Part shown: piece by piece, positions 1 to 7,342 of the stretch
Numbering within the stretch: the stretch's first letter is position 1
How the letters are laid out: the number at the start of each line of letters is the position of its first letter
NCBI GenBank assembly: GCA_003519445.1
Contig: DOWS01000043.1
Location: forward strand, 1 to 21,293
Source of the DNA: Candidatus Daviesbacteria bacterium
GTDB lineage: Bacteria; Patescibacteriota; Microgenomatia; Daviesbacterales; UBA10151
Direction of reading: 5' to 3'
DNA: 21,293 bases
Made by a program: the position numbers and the translations under genes
Notes under the pieces: model-generated
Databases searched by the model: none
The model's input: only the letters and a program-made list of their open reading frames with translations
What the model was told of the DNA's origin: nothing

Positions 1-31
1 TATAGTTTTGAAACCAGTTCATAGTAATGTT

Positions 32-1375
32 ATGGAAGAAAATTTGCTACAGCCCCAAGTTCCGGTCAGTCCGGTTCCTGTTACTCCAACTCCAGCTCCA
101 GCTCCTTCTGTTCCTCCCACGCAACCGCCCCCTCCAAAGAGATTTCCTCTAAAATGGATTTTGATTATTGCTCTTTTGGCAGGGATAGTTTTGGCAGGTA
201 CATTTCTTATTTTTCAATCTCAATCAGGTTTTTTTCTTGGTCAGCCCAATGATGTTGTTAAAACAAATGAAACAATCAGAATTGGAGAGTATAAAGTTCT
301 CGCAAAAGACGGGTGGGAGGAATTAGAGTATATAAGTGCCCGCGAAGCGAAAAATGCAAAAGAGATATTAATGGTTTTTTCCCAATTTTATCCGGAGTAT
401 ACAGATAAGAATAAAGAGATGTATATTAAAGAAATTGTTGTTAGCGGTGATACTGCAGAGGTATATTTTGGAGGCGATGAAGGTTGGCTTACAGATAGGA
501 TGGGTTCTGCAGGACCTTACAATTATTCAGGGCTGGTAACATTTGCCTTGACAGAGGGTTCAGGAATTAAAAAAGTTGATTTTAAACTACAATCTGCAGG
601 TACTCATTTTAGCCCGGGGATTAGCACGCGGGAAGACTTTATAGAATTGTGGCCAACTGAACTATTGGAAAAGAATGTTTCCCAAGGAAACAAACAAGTA
701 CAGGAGTCTCTTCAGTTTCGAAAAACCTCCAACTGGAAAATATATACAAATACAAAGCATCACTTTTCCGTGAAATATCCTCAAGATTTTTCAATAGTCA
801 GAGGTCCAGGAGAAGATGCAAAAACTGATCAGGATTATCAAGATGTAAATCAGGTTGGATTTATAAGTAGCTCTAAATTAACTCACTTTAAAATCTATAT
901 TGATCCAAAAAATCCAGGAATATTAACATCACCAACTTCTGTTACTAAAACTATTTTAGGCCAGAATGTGGAAGGAAAGGAGAATAAGCAAACTTATCAA
1001 GAAGTTTCCCCAAATAGAATCACTACCCAATTAAGCCAAGACTTTAGCGTTGTACAAAACGGAAAAGAATACCTTGTTAGTTTTTCTACCACAACATATT
1101 CACCAGAGGAATTAAGCTTTGCTACCGAGACATTTGATCAATTCCTTTCCACCTTTAAATTTATAGAAATTACTCCCTCACCAACTTGCCGGCCGAGGCC
1201 TGCGTGTTTGGATGCCAAACCTATAACGTGCCTTATAACAGTGACAGCCGACATGTGTCCTCCTGCCGAAGCAAAATTTTGCGGGGGGATTGCCAATATT
1301 GAGTGCCCCAGCGGATACACCTGTAAACTTGATGGTTTCTACCCCGACGCCGGGGGTAAATGCGTTAAAGAATAA
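32..1375 (+). CDS. Membrane-anchored extracellular protein with Pro-rich N-terminus and Cys-rich tail
   Basis: I do not recognise the family as a whole. The N-terminus is a cytoplasmic Pro-rich stretch (PVPVTPTPAPAPS, then PPPP), followed by one transmembrane helix at about residues 40-62 (LKWILIIALLAGIVLAGTFL). The rest, about 380 residues, should lie outside the cell. The last 60 residues hold eight cysteines, ending in CGGIANIECPSGYTC and a final GGKCVKE, like a small disulfide-knotted module of the Kazal-like type (inference). The reading frame is open to the window edge and a TTG at 8 is also possible. I prefer ATG 32 because a -10-like CATAGT at 20-25 ends 6 nt before it, the spacing seen at other starts here. 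The gene could still be 5'-truncated. Confidence 0.6.
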   Translation: MEENLLQPQVPVSPVPVTPTPAPAPSVPPTQPPPPKRFPLKWILIIALLAGIVLAGTFLIFQSQSGFFLGQPNDVVKTNETIRIGEYKVLAKDGWEELEYISAREAKNAKEILMVFSQFYPEYTDKNKEMYIKEIVVSGDTAEVYFGGDEGWLTDRMGSAGPYNYSGLVTFALTEGSGIKKVDFKLQSAGTHFSPGISTREDFIELWPTELLEKNVSQGNKQVQESLQFRKTSNWKIYTNTKHHFSVKYPQDFSIVRGPGEDAKTDQDYQDVNQVGFISSSKLTHFKIYIDPKNPGILTSPTSVTKTILGQNVEGKENKQTYQEVSPNRITTQLSQDFSVVQNGKEYLVSFSTTTYSPEELSFATETFDQFLSTFKFIEITPSPTCRPRPACLDAKPITCLITVTADMCPPAEAKFCGGIANIECPSGYTCKLDGFYPDAGGKCVKE

Positions 1376-1380
1376 TTCTG

Positions 1381-1389
1381 TGTTAGAAT
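1381..1389 (+). promoter_or_regulatory. Extended -10 promoter of yebC (leaderless)
   Basis: TGT followed by TAGAAT (5 of 6 to TATAAT) forms an extended -10 element ending 7 nt before the yebC ATG at 1397. No clear -35 is seen, which fits an extended -10 promoter. Transcription would begin at or next to the start codon, so the mRNA should be leaderless. Confidence 0.55.
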
Positions 1390-1396
1390 ATCTTGC

Positions 1397-2131
1397 ATGA
1401 GCGGGCATTCCAAGTGGTCAACTATCAAGAGGCAGAAGGGGACTGCTGATATAAAACGAGGTCAGGCTTTTACCAAACTGGCTAATGTGATTACCATTGT
1501 GGTTAAAGCCGGAGGTTCCGGAGATCCGGGAACTAATCCCAGACTTCGCACAGTTTTAGAAGAAGCAAAAGCTTTAAATATGCCTAAAGATAATATCCAA
1601 AGGGCTATAGACAGGGGAATGGGTATTGGAAAAGAAGCATTAGAAGAGGTAGTTTATGAAGGTTTTGGGCCGGGTACAGTGGCATTTTATTTGGAGGGGA
1701 TTACTGATAATAAATTAAGAACTTTGCAGGAAGTTAAAAATTTATTTGAAAGATCCGGTGGGAGTTTAGGAGGATCGGGAAGTACGGCGTATATGTTTGA
1801 AAAAAAAGGTGAAATAAAAATAAAGAGTCAAAGAGTCAAAGAGTCAAAGAGTCAGGAAGAGGATATGTTGGCGTTGATCGATTTGGGCGTAGATGATGTT
1901 GAAGAAGAAATACAACACTATTTAGTATATGTGGAGAGCCCGGAATTAAATACTATGAGTACAAAAATTACTCAAGCAGGATTTGAAGTAGAATCAGCTG
2001 AAATAATCATGAAGCCCAGTATTTTACAAAAAATTGATGACCCGGAAACTATCAAAAAGGTGATAGAATTTATCGAGAAACTGGAGGATAATCCAGATAT
2101 TCAAAAAATCTATGATAATTTTGGGGATTGA
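1397..2131 (+). CDS. yebC: YebC/PmpR-family (TACO1-like) regulatory protein
   Basis: The N-terminus MSGHSKWSTIKRQKG, followed by DIKRGQAFTKL and the later NMPKDNIQRAIDRG and YEGFGPGTVAFYLE, is diagnostic of the YebC/TACO1 family. The length of 244 residues is normal. Members are described either as DNA-binding regulators, often of the neighbouring ruv genes, or as ribosome-associated factors that ease translation of proline stretches; the sequence does not decide between these. The gene overlaps ruvC by 20 nt, a classic arrangement. An oddity is a four-copy 8-bp tandem repeat at 1822-1853, encoding KSQRVKESKSQ in the loop after KKGEIKI, where relatives are variable. There is no Shine-Dalgarno sequence, and the promoter abuts the ATG. 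Confidence 0.95.
   Translation: MSGHSKWSTIKRQKGTADIKRGQAFTKLANVITIVVKAGGSGDPGTNPRLRTVLEEAKALNMPKDNIQRAIDRGMGIGKEALEEVVYEGFGPGTVAFYLEGITDNKLRTLQEVKNLFERSGGSLGGSGSTAYMFEKKGEIKIKSQRVKESKSQEEDMLALIDLGVDDVEEEIQHYLVYVESPELNTMSTKITQAGFEVESAEIIMKPSILQKIDDPETIKKVIEFIEKLEDNPDIQKIYDNFGD
1822..1853 (+). repeat. Octanucleotide tandem repeat inside yebC
   Basis: Four perfect consecutive copies of AAAGAGTC lie in the yebC reading frame. The unit is 8 bp, so gain or loss of one copy shifts the frame. Three units (24 bp) encode eight residues, which gives the repetitive K/S/Q/R/V/E stretch in the protein. Confidence 0.9.
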
Positions 2132-2645
2132 TCCCGGGACAGCTACAACTGGTTATGGAGTTATAAAAATACCCGATGATATTCTGGGTAGGGAATTTAA
2201 GTACGATATTGAGCTTGTGGCTTATGGGAATATCAGCACTCCAAAAGAGAAATTAATGCAGGACCGCCTTCATATGATACATAGTGAACTAACTTCTGTT
2301 GTAGAAAAATACCAGCCGGATCAGATGGTCTGCGAAATGCTTTTTTTCGGGGCCAATACCAGAACAGCCATTATGGTAGGCCAGGCCAGGGGAGTAATCA
2401 TGCTGACAGCAGCCCAGCATAAAGTTCCGTTTCAGGATTACACAGGGTTACAGGTAAAGTTAATGGTGGCAGGTTCTGGCAGGGCAGATAAGGATCAGGT
2501 CCACGACGGGGTGAGAAAGTTTTTAGGTACTGCTACTAGAAGAAGAAACAAACTAAAAGCAAATTGGAAAGGTGGGCATTTGGATGATGCTACCGATGCT
2601 TTGGCCATTGCCATTTGCCATGTGCTAAAGTTAGCGAGTAAATAG
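2112..2645 (+). CDS. ruvC: Crossover junction endodeoxyribonuclease RuvC
   Basis: This is the Holliday-junction resolvase that cuts four-way DNA junctions with RuvAB at the end of recombinational repair. It has the RNase H-like fold signature GIDPGTATTGYG with catalytic Asp7, Glu75 in CEMLFFGANTRTA, and the C-terminal pair Asp159/Asp162 in HLDDATDALAIAICH. All four acidic metal ligands are therefore present. At 177 residues it is the usual length. An insertion of a few residues (PDDILGREFKYD, 21-32) lengthens the first hairpin. The start lies inside the end of yebC with a 20-nt overlap, so translation is probably coupled. ruvA and ruvB are not in the window. Confidence 0.96.
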   Translation: MIILGIDPGTATTGYGVIKIPDDILGREFKYDIELVAYGNISTPKEKLMQDRLHMIHSELTSVVEKYQPDQMVCEMLFFGANTRTAIMVGQARGVIMLTAAQHKVPFQDYTGLQVKLMVAGSGRADKDQVHDGVRKFLGTATRRRNKLKANWKGGHLDDATDALAIAICHVLKLASK

Positions 2646-2655
2646 CTGAAAGCTG

Positions 2656-3441
2656 ATGACTATGATGGATTTAAATAAACGCCAAAAAATTATTTTAGCT
2701 TCGATACTTGTTACTTTTGGATTATTGTCCACCCAACTGGTGGATTTTAATTTAAGATTCAGGTTTATTGCGAGCCTCGGGATTTTGGCAGGAATTTTGT
2801 CTTTGTGGGCTCTCCGGGAAGGATTAAATTTAACTAAAACTGTAATCCTTTTGATTTTGCCTATTTTTTTTACTGTAGCAGTTGCCAGCTTTTACTTTTT
2901 GCTGCCGGTTAGATGGTTAACTAGGTTGCCTGCAGCTTTCTTTTTTGGTTTGTTTTTTTATCTTTTGCTTCTTTCCCAAAATGTCTTTAATGTGGCAGCC
3001 ATCCGTACTATTCCTTTATACCGCGCTGCTTCAACAGCCACTTTTCTTTTTACGCTTTTGTCCGGCTTTTTTGTTTTTAATGTTATATATGCTTTCAAGC
3101 TGCTGTTTTTATGGAACGGACTGCTGGTTTTTGCAGTAAGCTTTCCTTTAATTTTGCAGGTTCTCTGGTCAATTGAGATGGAGGATAGGGTAGTGCTTTC
3201 TATAGTTGTACAAAGCCTGATTTTAGCTTTGATTTTGGGGGAGTTGGCTCTGGCTTTTTCCTTTTGGCCAATGGCTACCACTATCTGGTCTTTAGCCCTT
3301 GCTTCGGCCATGTATGTTTTGGTGGGGATAACCACTCAAGTTTTGCGGGGCAGGCTGGATAGAAGAATGGTTTGGGAATATCTGGGGATTGGAGGAATGG
3401 TATTTTTAGTAAGTTTTTTTCTAACTTCCTGGACAGGGTAG
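2656..3441 (+). CDS. Polytopic membrane protein of unknown function
   Basis: I do not recognise this 261-residue protein. It is dominated by about seven or eight hydrophobic helices, roughly at residues 11-28, 36-54, 60-86, 91-106, 120-172 (probably two), 181-207, 213-230 and 240-258, joined by short basic loops, and has no obvious soluble domain. It follows ruvC by 10 nt with no promoter or Shine-Dalgarno sequence of its own and looks like the third gene of the yebC operon. ATG 2656 is the first of two nearby in-frame ATGs (the other is at 2662), so the exact start is uncertain. No catalytic motif is visible. It could be a transporter-like or envelope protein. Confidence 0.7.
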   Translation: MTMMDLNKRQKIILASILVTFGLLSTQLVDFNLRFRFIASLGILAGILSLWALREGLNLTKTVILLILPIFFTVAVASFYFLLPVRWLTRLPAAFFFGLFFYLLLLSQNVFNVAAIRTIPLYRAASTATFLFTLLSGFFVFNVIYAFKLLFLWNGLLVFAVSFPLILQVLWSIEMEDRVVLSIVVQSLILALILGELALAFSFWPMATTIWSLALASAMYVLVGITTQVLRGRLDRRMVWEYLGIGGMVFLVSFFLTSWTG

Positions 3442-3999
3442 GGGGGCGCCTGCAGTGAGCGAAGTGGCGTGAAAAATATGTTAAGATTCCGTGAAAAAAG
3501 AGATGATGTTGTTTGATGTATTTGGCAATATAATTAAATAATTATAGGTCATGCTCTAGTCTTGATTTATCATACCTTGTGGATAAGTGCTAATCTTCTG
3601 GGTAAATAATACCCGAATATGTGTAGAGTAGAGACTTGTTCTCCAAGCGCTATAACTATAAATAATGTATGAATTTGCAAAGGACTGCGAGTGCCTGTAG
3701 GACTGAAGATATAACATCACTCTCTTTTTCTCTAATTAACCCAAAATTCCCTTCTACCCGTCGTCGCACAATATATTGAGTACAAAATTTCCAAGGGGAG
3801 ACCTCAAATCTTATTCCGGGAAAAAGAAAAAAAATAATTAACAAATATAAGGCAAAATTTAAACAGGTTTTTTGTTCTCAAAAATAGCAGTCGCCGATTA
3901 AAAATTTATATTTTCTTTTTTTTACTTTTAACTTTTTACTTTATTAAGTTTGGGTTTCTGCAACAAGCTAATCTCTGGATGATGTAGTGTAGCTTATCT

Positions 4000-4022
4000 C
4001 CCCTGAAAAGCCGTTTTAGGGG
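4000..4022 (+). other. Stem-loop in the intergenic region
   Basis: CCCCTGAAA at 4000-4008 pairs with TTTTAGGGG at 4014-4022, giving nine base pairs including one G-T wobble around a 5-nt loop (AGCCG). No T-run follows, so it is not a standard intrinsic terminator. It lies about 60 nt upstream of the recombinase promoter and could be a structured RNA end or a recombination or binding site. Confidence 0.55.
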
Positions 4023-4061
4023 CATTGTAGGGGGTCAGCCTAAACAGCATTAGTGAATTAT

Positions 4062-4081
4062 TAAGTACTTGTAAGTACTTG
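4062..4081 (+). repeat. Two-copy operator-like direct repeat at the recombinase promoter
   Basis: TAAGTACTTG occurs twice back to back. Each copy contains the perfect 8-bp palindrome AAGTACTT, and the two centres are 10 bp apart, about one helical turn. The second copy runs into the -35 box TTGACA. This geometry suits a dimeric repressor or recombinase binding side by side on one face of the helix (inference). Confidence 0.55.
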
Positions 4082-4108
4082 ACAGTTAAAGGAGGCTTGA
4101 TTTAAGAT
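4079..4108 (+). promoter_or_regulatory. Sigma-70-like promoter for the Xer-type recombinase
   Basis: A consensus -35 TTGACA (4079-4084), an 18-nt spacer and a -10 TAAGAT (4103-4108, 4 of 6) predict transcription from about 4115. This leaves a leader of about 33 nt before the recombinase ATG, unlike most genes here. An ATG at 4116 opens a six-codon frame (MSVKIH, stop at 4134-4136) at the very start of that leader. Confidence 0.5.
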
Positions 4109-4147
4109 AAATTCAATGTCGGTTAAGATACATTAACTGCAAAAGGA

Positions 4148-5092
4148 ATGAGAAATCAAAGCACTACACTCAAAGAATACCTTTTTGATTATTTAGACTG
4201 GTTGGAACTGGAAAAAGGTCTCTCCTCCAAAAGCCAGGAGAATTATTCAAAGTTTTTAAAAAGATTCTTTGAATTTTTAACCGTCAACAATCTGGACGAA
4301 CTTAAACCTCAGGATCTTACCAAAGATCATATCTGGGAATATAGACTATTCCTCTCCCGTAAATATAAACAGAAAAGTAAGGATAGACTAAAACGCTCAA
4401 CACAGAATCACTATTTAGTGGCTTTACGGTCTTTTTTAAGTTTTTTTGTAGAAAAGGATATCCACTCTCTTCCCCCGGATAAAGTAAAAATTCCAAAAAA
4501 TAAGGAAGAAAAAACAGTAAACTTTCTTACCATTGAGCAGGTTGAAAGGCTTTTACAAGCTCCCGATACTTCAGAGCCTGCAGGACTGCGAGATAGAACT
4601 ATTTTAGAAGTATTCTTCTCTACCGGCCTTCGGGTTGCTGAGCTTGTGGCGCTTAACTGGGAACAAATTACGATCAATCCAGACATAACTGATTTAGAAA
4701 TTGGCATCATTGGGAAAGGTGGTCATCCCAGGACTGTATTTTTCTCAGAAAGATGTGTTAATTGGCTCAAACAATATTTAAGAACCAGAAAAGATAATGA
4801 AAAGGCTCTATTTGTAAATTATGGGGGTAGATCACCATTGACTAGACTTACGATAAGAAGCATTGAGCGAATTGTTAAATATCACGCTCTTTCAGCAGGC
4901 TTGCCATTAAATACAACTTGTCATACCTTGCGTCATAGTTTTGCCACAGATTTATTAATGAAAGGCGTAGATTTAAGAGTAGTTCAGGAATTTCTAGGTC
5001 ACAGAAACATAGCTACAACTCAAGTATATACCCATGTAACAAGACCACACTTAAGAGAAATTCATAGAAAACTACACGGAAGTAAAATCTAG
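4148..5092 (+). CDS. xer: Tyrosine recombinase, XerC/XerD family
   Basis: This is a site-specific recombinase that cuts and rejoins DNA through a 3'-phosphotyrosine link, used for chromosome dimer resolution or element integration. At 314 residues it is full length. The N-terminal SAM-like core-binding domain spans 8-105 and the catalytic domain about 125-300. The catalytic set is complete: Arg162 (STGLRVAEL), Lys190 (IIGKGGHPR), His259 and Arg262 (CHTLRHSFATDL), His285 (FLGHRNIATTQ) and nucleophile Tyr294. AAAGGA directly abuts the ATG, too close for normal Shine-Dalgarno use. It is paralogous to the broken gene at 11030. The adjacent TGA-split ORF and second recombinase fragment suggest element integration, but a housekeeping Xer role cannot be excluded. 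Confidence 0.93.
   Translation: MRNQSTTLKEYLFDYLDWLELEKGLSSKSQENYSKFLKRFFEFLTVNNLDELKPQDLTKDHIWEYRLFLSRKYKQKSKDRLKRSTQNHYLVALRSFLSFFVEKDIHSLPPDKVKIPKNKEEKTVNFLTIEQVERLLQAPDTSEPAGLRDRTILEVFFSTGLRVAELVALNWEQITINPDITDLEIGIIGKGGHPRTVFFSERCVNWLKQYLRTRKDNEKALFVNYGGRSPLTRLTIRSIERIVKYHALSAGLPLNTTCHTLRHSFATDLLMKGVDLRVVQEFLGHRNIATTQVYTHVTRPHLREIHRKLHGSKI
5083..5088 (+). promoter_or_regulatory. -10 box in front of the TGA-split ORF
   Basis: TAAAAT (5 of 6) inside the last codons of the recombinase gene ends 7 nt before the ATG at 5096, the spacing seen at other probable leaderless starts. No good -35 was found. The gene may also be read through from the recombinase. Confidence 0.35.
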
Positions 5093-5095
5093 TTT

Positions 5096-5632
5096 ATGAC
5101 TACACCTAAATCAAAATCATTGCCTTGGGATTTGGTGGAAAATGCTATTAACAAAGAGATAAATTGGTTGAATGATACAATTCTCGAATTTCACTATAAT
5201 GATGCTGAAAAGGCCTGCAGAAATTGTATCTATAGACGATTGGCCCTTTTAATACTAACAGGAAGAATCAAAGCAAAGGATATTAAATCATCAGTGAATC
5301 TTTTCGGAAGTAAGAGATCTTTAACAATAGGTAAACCTCATGGTAAACAATGGCATTTTACAATGATGAAGGTTATTGCAACTTATTTTAAGTCATTGGA
5401 CTATGAAGTTGTAATAGAACCAAATTTAAATATGGGATGAGCTGATCTAGGTATTTATCAAAAGAGCACAAGAAACTTATTTATTGAAGTAGGGACGATT
5501 TCGCTTTCTAAATTATTGCATAATCTTTCAACAATGAAAGGCGTAGATTTCTTACTGGTTTTAGATTCAAAGCATGTAGTAGAATTCTCTGTACAAGAAG
5601 CTGATTTTAAGTTTCCACAAGCAATAATATGA
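5096..5632 (+). pseudogene. Nuclease-like ORF interrupted by one in-frame TGA
   Basis: An open frame of 114 codons ends at TGA 5438-5440. The same frame then continues for 63 further sense codons to a TGA at 5630-5632. The junction reads EPNLNMG-stop-ADLGIYQKSTR and continues FIEVGTISLSKLLHNL. The spacing Glu...Asp...Glu-Val-Gly resembles a PD-(D/E)XK nuclease core with Gly in place of the usual Lys (weak inference). A single point mutation, for instance TGG or GGA to TGA, would explain the break. Genome-wide TGA recoding is unlikely because other genes here end with TGA. It starts 3 nt after the recombinase stop and is probably cargo of that unit. Confidence 0.6.
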
Positions 5633-5674
5633 TTATCCAGAAAGACTTAAAAACATCCGTCAACTTAGATCTTA

Positions 5675-6001
5675 TTGACGACTTCTTTACAAGCATTATT
5701 TGTTCCTACAAAAGGCAGGAATATTACCAAAGTTCAAAGACGCATCTCTACTAATTATCTACAGCAAAGAATTAAAAGATACAGAGAAAAACTCAAGATT
5801 AATCCTCCAACCAGTGCCCATTCTCTGCGTCATGGTTTTGCTACATATTTGGCTGAAGAAGGGGCTTCACCTGCCGCTATCCAAATTCTACTTGGTCACG
5901 AGTCTTTAAATACTACCACAAGATATGTTAATGTTTCAGATAGATTTGCAGAGGAAGCACACAAAAAATATCATCCTTTGTCTAAAGCCAATGGGGGTTG
6001 A
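5675..6001 (+). pseudogene. C-terminal fragment of a second tyrosine recombinase
   Basis: This frame holds only the end of a catalytic domain: a LFVPTKG strand, His49/Arg52 in AHSLRHGFATYL, His75 in LLGHESLNTT and nucleophile Tyr84 in TTRYVNV. The core-binding domain, the first catalytic Arg and the Lys hairpin are absent, and the only possible start here is a TTG at 5675. Upstream in the same frame there are stop codons at about 5648 and 5666. It differs in sequence from both other recombinases of the window (tail SDRFAEEAHKKYHPL). It is best read as the remnant left by deletion or imprecise excision. Translation as a small protein is possible but it could not be catalytic alone. Confidence 0.75.
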
Positions 6002-6030
6002 CAAATTCCCCTGATTTGGTTCACTATAAG
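5998..6030 (+). promoter_or_regulatory. Possible promoter of the cohesin/dockerin cluster
   Basis: TTGACA at 5998-6003 overlaps the stop of the recombinase fragment, and TATAAG (5 of 6) lies at 6025-6030, 4 nt before the GTG at 6035. The 21-nt spacer is longer than usual, so the -10 box may work without that -35. It would make a near-leaderless transcript of the cluster. Confidence 0.35.
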
Positions 6031-6034
6031 AGTA

Positions 6035-7336
6035 GTGAATAAAAAGAATATAATCAGTCTTTTGGTTTTGGCTATTTTAGCTGTGGCTATACCTTTGGGT
6101 TTAAATTTGGCCCGTCAGCAGCAAACCTTAAAATCAAGCGCTACAGAGGCTTCTATTACATTTTCCGGAGATAATGCGGAGCTAAGAAATAATGCTTGGG
6201 TGGTAAAAGACAGGACAAAGCCAGTAACAGTAACATTCACTTCTCCGCTGGGTCCGCCGGGAGTGGGAGTTGGATCAACCGGCCCTCATATTTTGCGCTC
6301 TGTCAGCAATCCTATCAAAGAAATAATTAGCTTTTTGCCAAAAAGTTTGGTGAAAGAAGTTTCTGCCCAGCAGACACATGGCACTATTTTCCAGTCAGTG
6401 GTCCCCATTGTTACGGCGGATGACTGGGTGCAGATGCACAGGTCGTTCGGGCGCGGCTGGAACGCCCTGCACGGGCCAACATGGATCTTCATTGGCCCTG
6501 GTTTTGGTGGCTGGCTCACGCCACAACAGGCGCGGACCATCAAGGACCGCCTTCGGGCTCAAGGCATGGGCGACATTGCCAACCAGATGGATTCCGAGGG
6601 TGGCGTGGGTAGCCCAACGAGTATCTTCAGTGCCTTGTGGCGCTATGTCTGGGAAGACCGATACAAGCAGGTGGCGCAGATTATCCTTGATGTGGCCCAC
6701 AGTGATGACAACAAGCCTGTTACTTCTAATGACCAGATCGTGGCTATGACGCCTGAGGTTAAGGAGTGGATGATTAGCCAGATGGGCGGGCCGGAAGGCA
6801 GTCGGGAATGGCCCGGGGATCGTTTTGTTAATGATCCTGTTTACTTTGCCAGGATGCAGGAGATGGGATTCCGGCTACCCCTGGAAAATTGGCCCAATAA
6901 CCTCTCTGGACTTACAGATGCCTTGGCCGCCCAGTTCGGCGCCAAGTATCCGGATCTTGCAGGTCCAAATCCGAACCCCCCGGGGTGGACGCTTCGTCAA
7001 CGGCTGCTGGCATGGTATCGGCGGGCCATTTTGGCCGGGGATCTTGGTCGAGCGAGGGAGTTGGCTCAACTCGCAGGTGCGTTCCCTTCTCCCTCTTCCT
7101 CTCCATCTTCTTCTCCTTCCCCCTCCCCTTCTGCCCCTGCTTCCAAGGAATGTGATTTTAACGGAAACAACGAGTATGACGACGGGGACATAATAAATTT
7201 CTGGAAAGATATTTTTTTGGGAGGCGGAAGTCCTGCAGACCAGACAAAAGCTGATTGTAATAATGACAGAAGTATTGATTTATTGGATTTTAATAAATGG
7301 AGAAATTTGCGTTGGCATGGTTCTATAGGGAACTAA
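6035..7336 (+). CDS. Secreted dockerin protein with an unknown GC-rich central domain
   Basis: The protein has 433 residues from a GTG start. Residues 5-27 form a signal or anchor helix (IISLLVLAILAVAIPLGL). A short beta-type domain follows (VTVTFTSPLGPPG). A central region at about 115-345 is unlike anything I recognise (FGRGWNALHGP, GFGGWLTPQQA, EGSREWPGDRFV). A Ser/Pro linker spans about 350-368. Residues 372-425 form a type I dockerin-like pair of calcium loops (DFNGNNEYDDGD; DCNNDRSIDLLD). Dockerins dock on cohesins, and four cohesin proteins are encoded next door, so this could be a cargo protein of a surface assembly. The central DNA, about 6380-7080, is clearly more GC-rich than its flanks, which suggests an acquired domain. 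Confidence 0.8.
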   Translation: MNKKNIISLLVLAILAVAIPLGLNLARQQQTLKSSATEASITFSGDNAELRNNAWVVKDRTKPVTVTFTSPLGPPGVGVGSTGPHILRSVSNPIKEIISFLPKSLVKEVSAQQTHGTIFQSVVPIVTADDWVQMHRSFGRGWNALHGPTWIFIGPGFGGWLTPQQARTIKDRLRAQGMGDIANQMDSEGGVGSPTSIFSALWRYVWEDRYKQVAQIILDVAHSDDNKPVTSNDQIVAMTPEVKEWMISQMGGPEGSREWPGDRFVNDPVYFARMQEMGFRLPLENWPNNLSGLTDALAAQFGAKYPDLAGPNPNPPGWTLRQRLLAWYRRAILAGDLGRARELAQLAGAFPSPSSSPSSSPSPSPSAPASKECDFNGNNEYDDGDIINFWKDIFLGGGSPADQTKADCNNDRSIDLLDFNKWRNLRWHGSIGN

Positions 7337-7342
7337 AATTAA

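Larger units (their letters stand above)
3442..4147. other. 706-bp gene-free region upstream of the recombinase
   Basis: No convincing coding sequence is seen; the only long frame, 62 codons on the minus strand at 3656-3844, has no family features. The region contains a short hairpin (GGGTA, loop AATAA, TACCC) at about 3600-3614 and a T-rich tract around 3911-3946 built of repeated ACTTTT-like units. It also holds a stable stem-loop at 4000-4022, a doubled 10-mer at 4062-4081 and the recombinase promoter. Motifs resembling AGGACTG recur near 3680-3705 and within the recombinase gene near 4587, possibly a relic of older recombinase sequence. No tRNA or recognisable ncRNA was found. Confidence 0.6.

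Noticed and set aside
3656..3844. 62-codon minus-strand frame in the intergenic gap
   Set aside because: No domain, no promoter with the local leaderless spacing, and a composition expected by chance; not reported as a gene.
5438..5440. Genome-wide reassignment of TGA (as in Gracilibacteria)
   Set aside because: yebC, several ATGA-overlapping genes and the 8155 gene all end at TGA, and the long genes have no internal TGA, so TGA is a stop in this genome.
5629..5757. 42-codon frame starting MIIQKDLKTSVNL in the gap before the recombinase fragment
   Set aside because: It shares only a short stretch with KDIKSSVNL of the preceding broken ORF and overlaps the recombinase fragment in another frame; too little to call a gene.
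7083..7146. Homopyrimidine tract as a triplex-forming or regulatory element
   Set aside because: It is explained by codons for the Ser/Pro linker of the dockerin protein; no further evidence.
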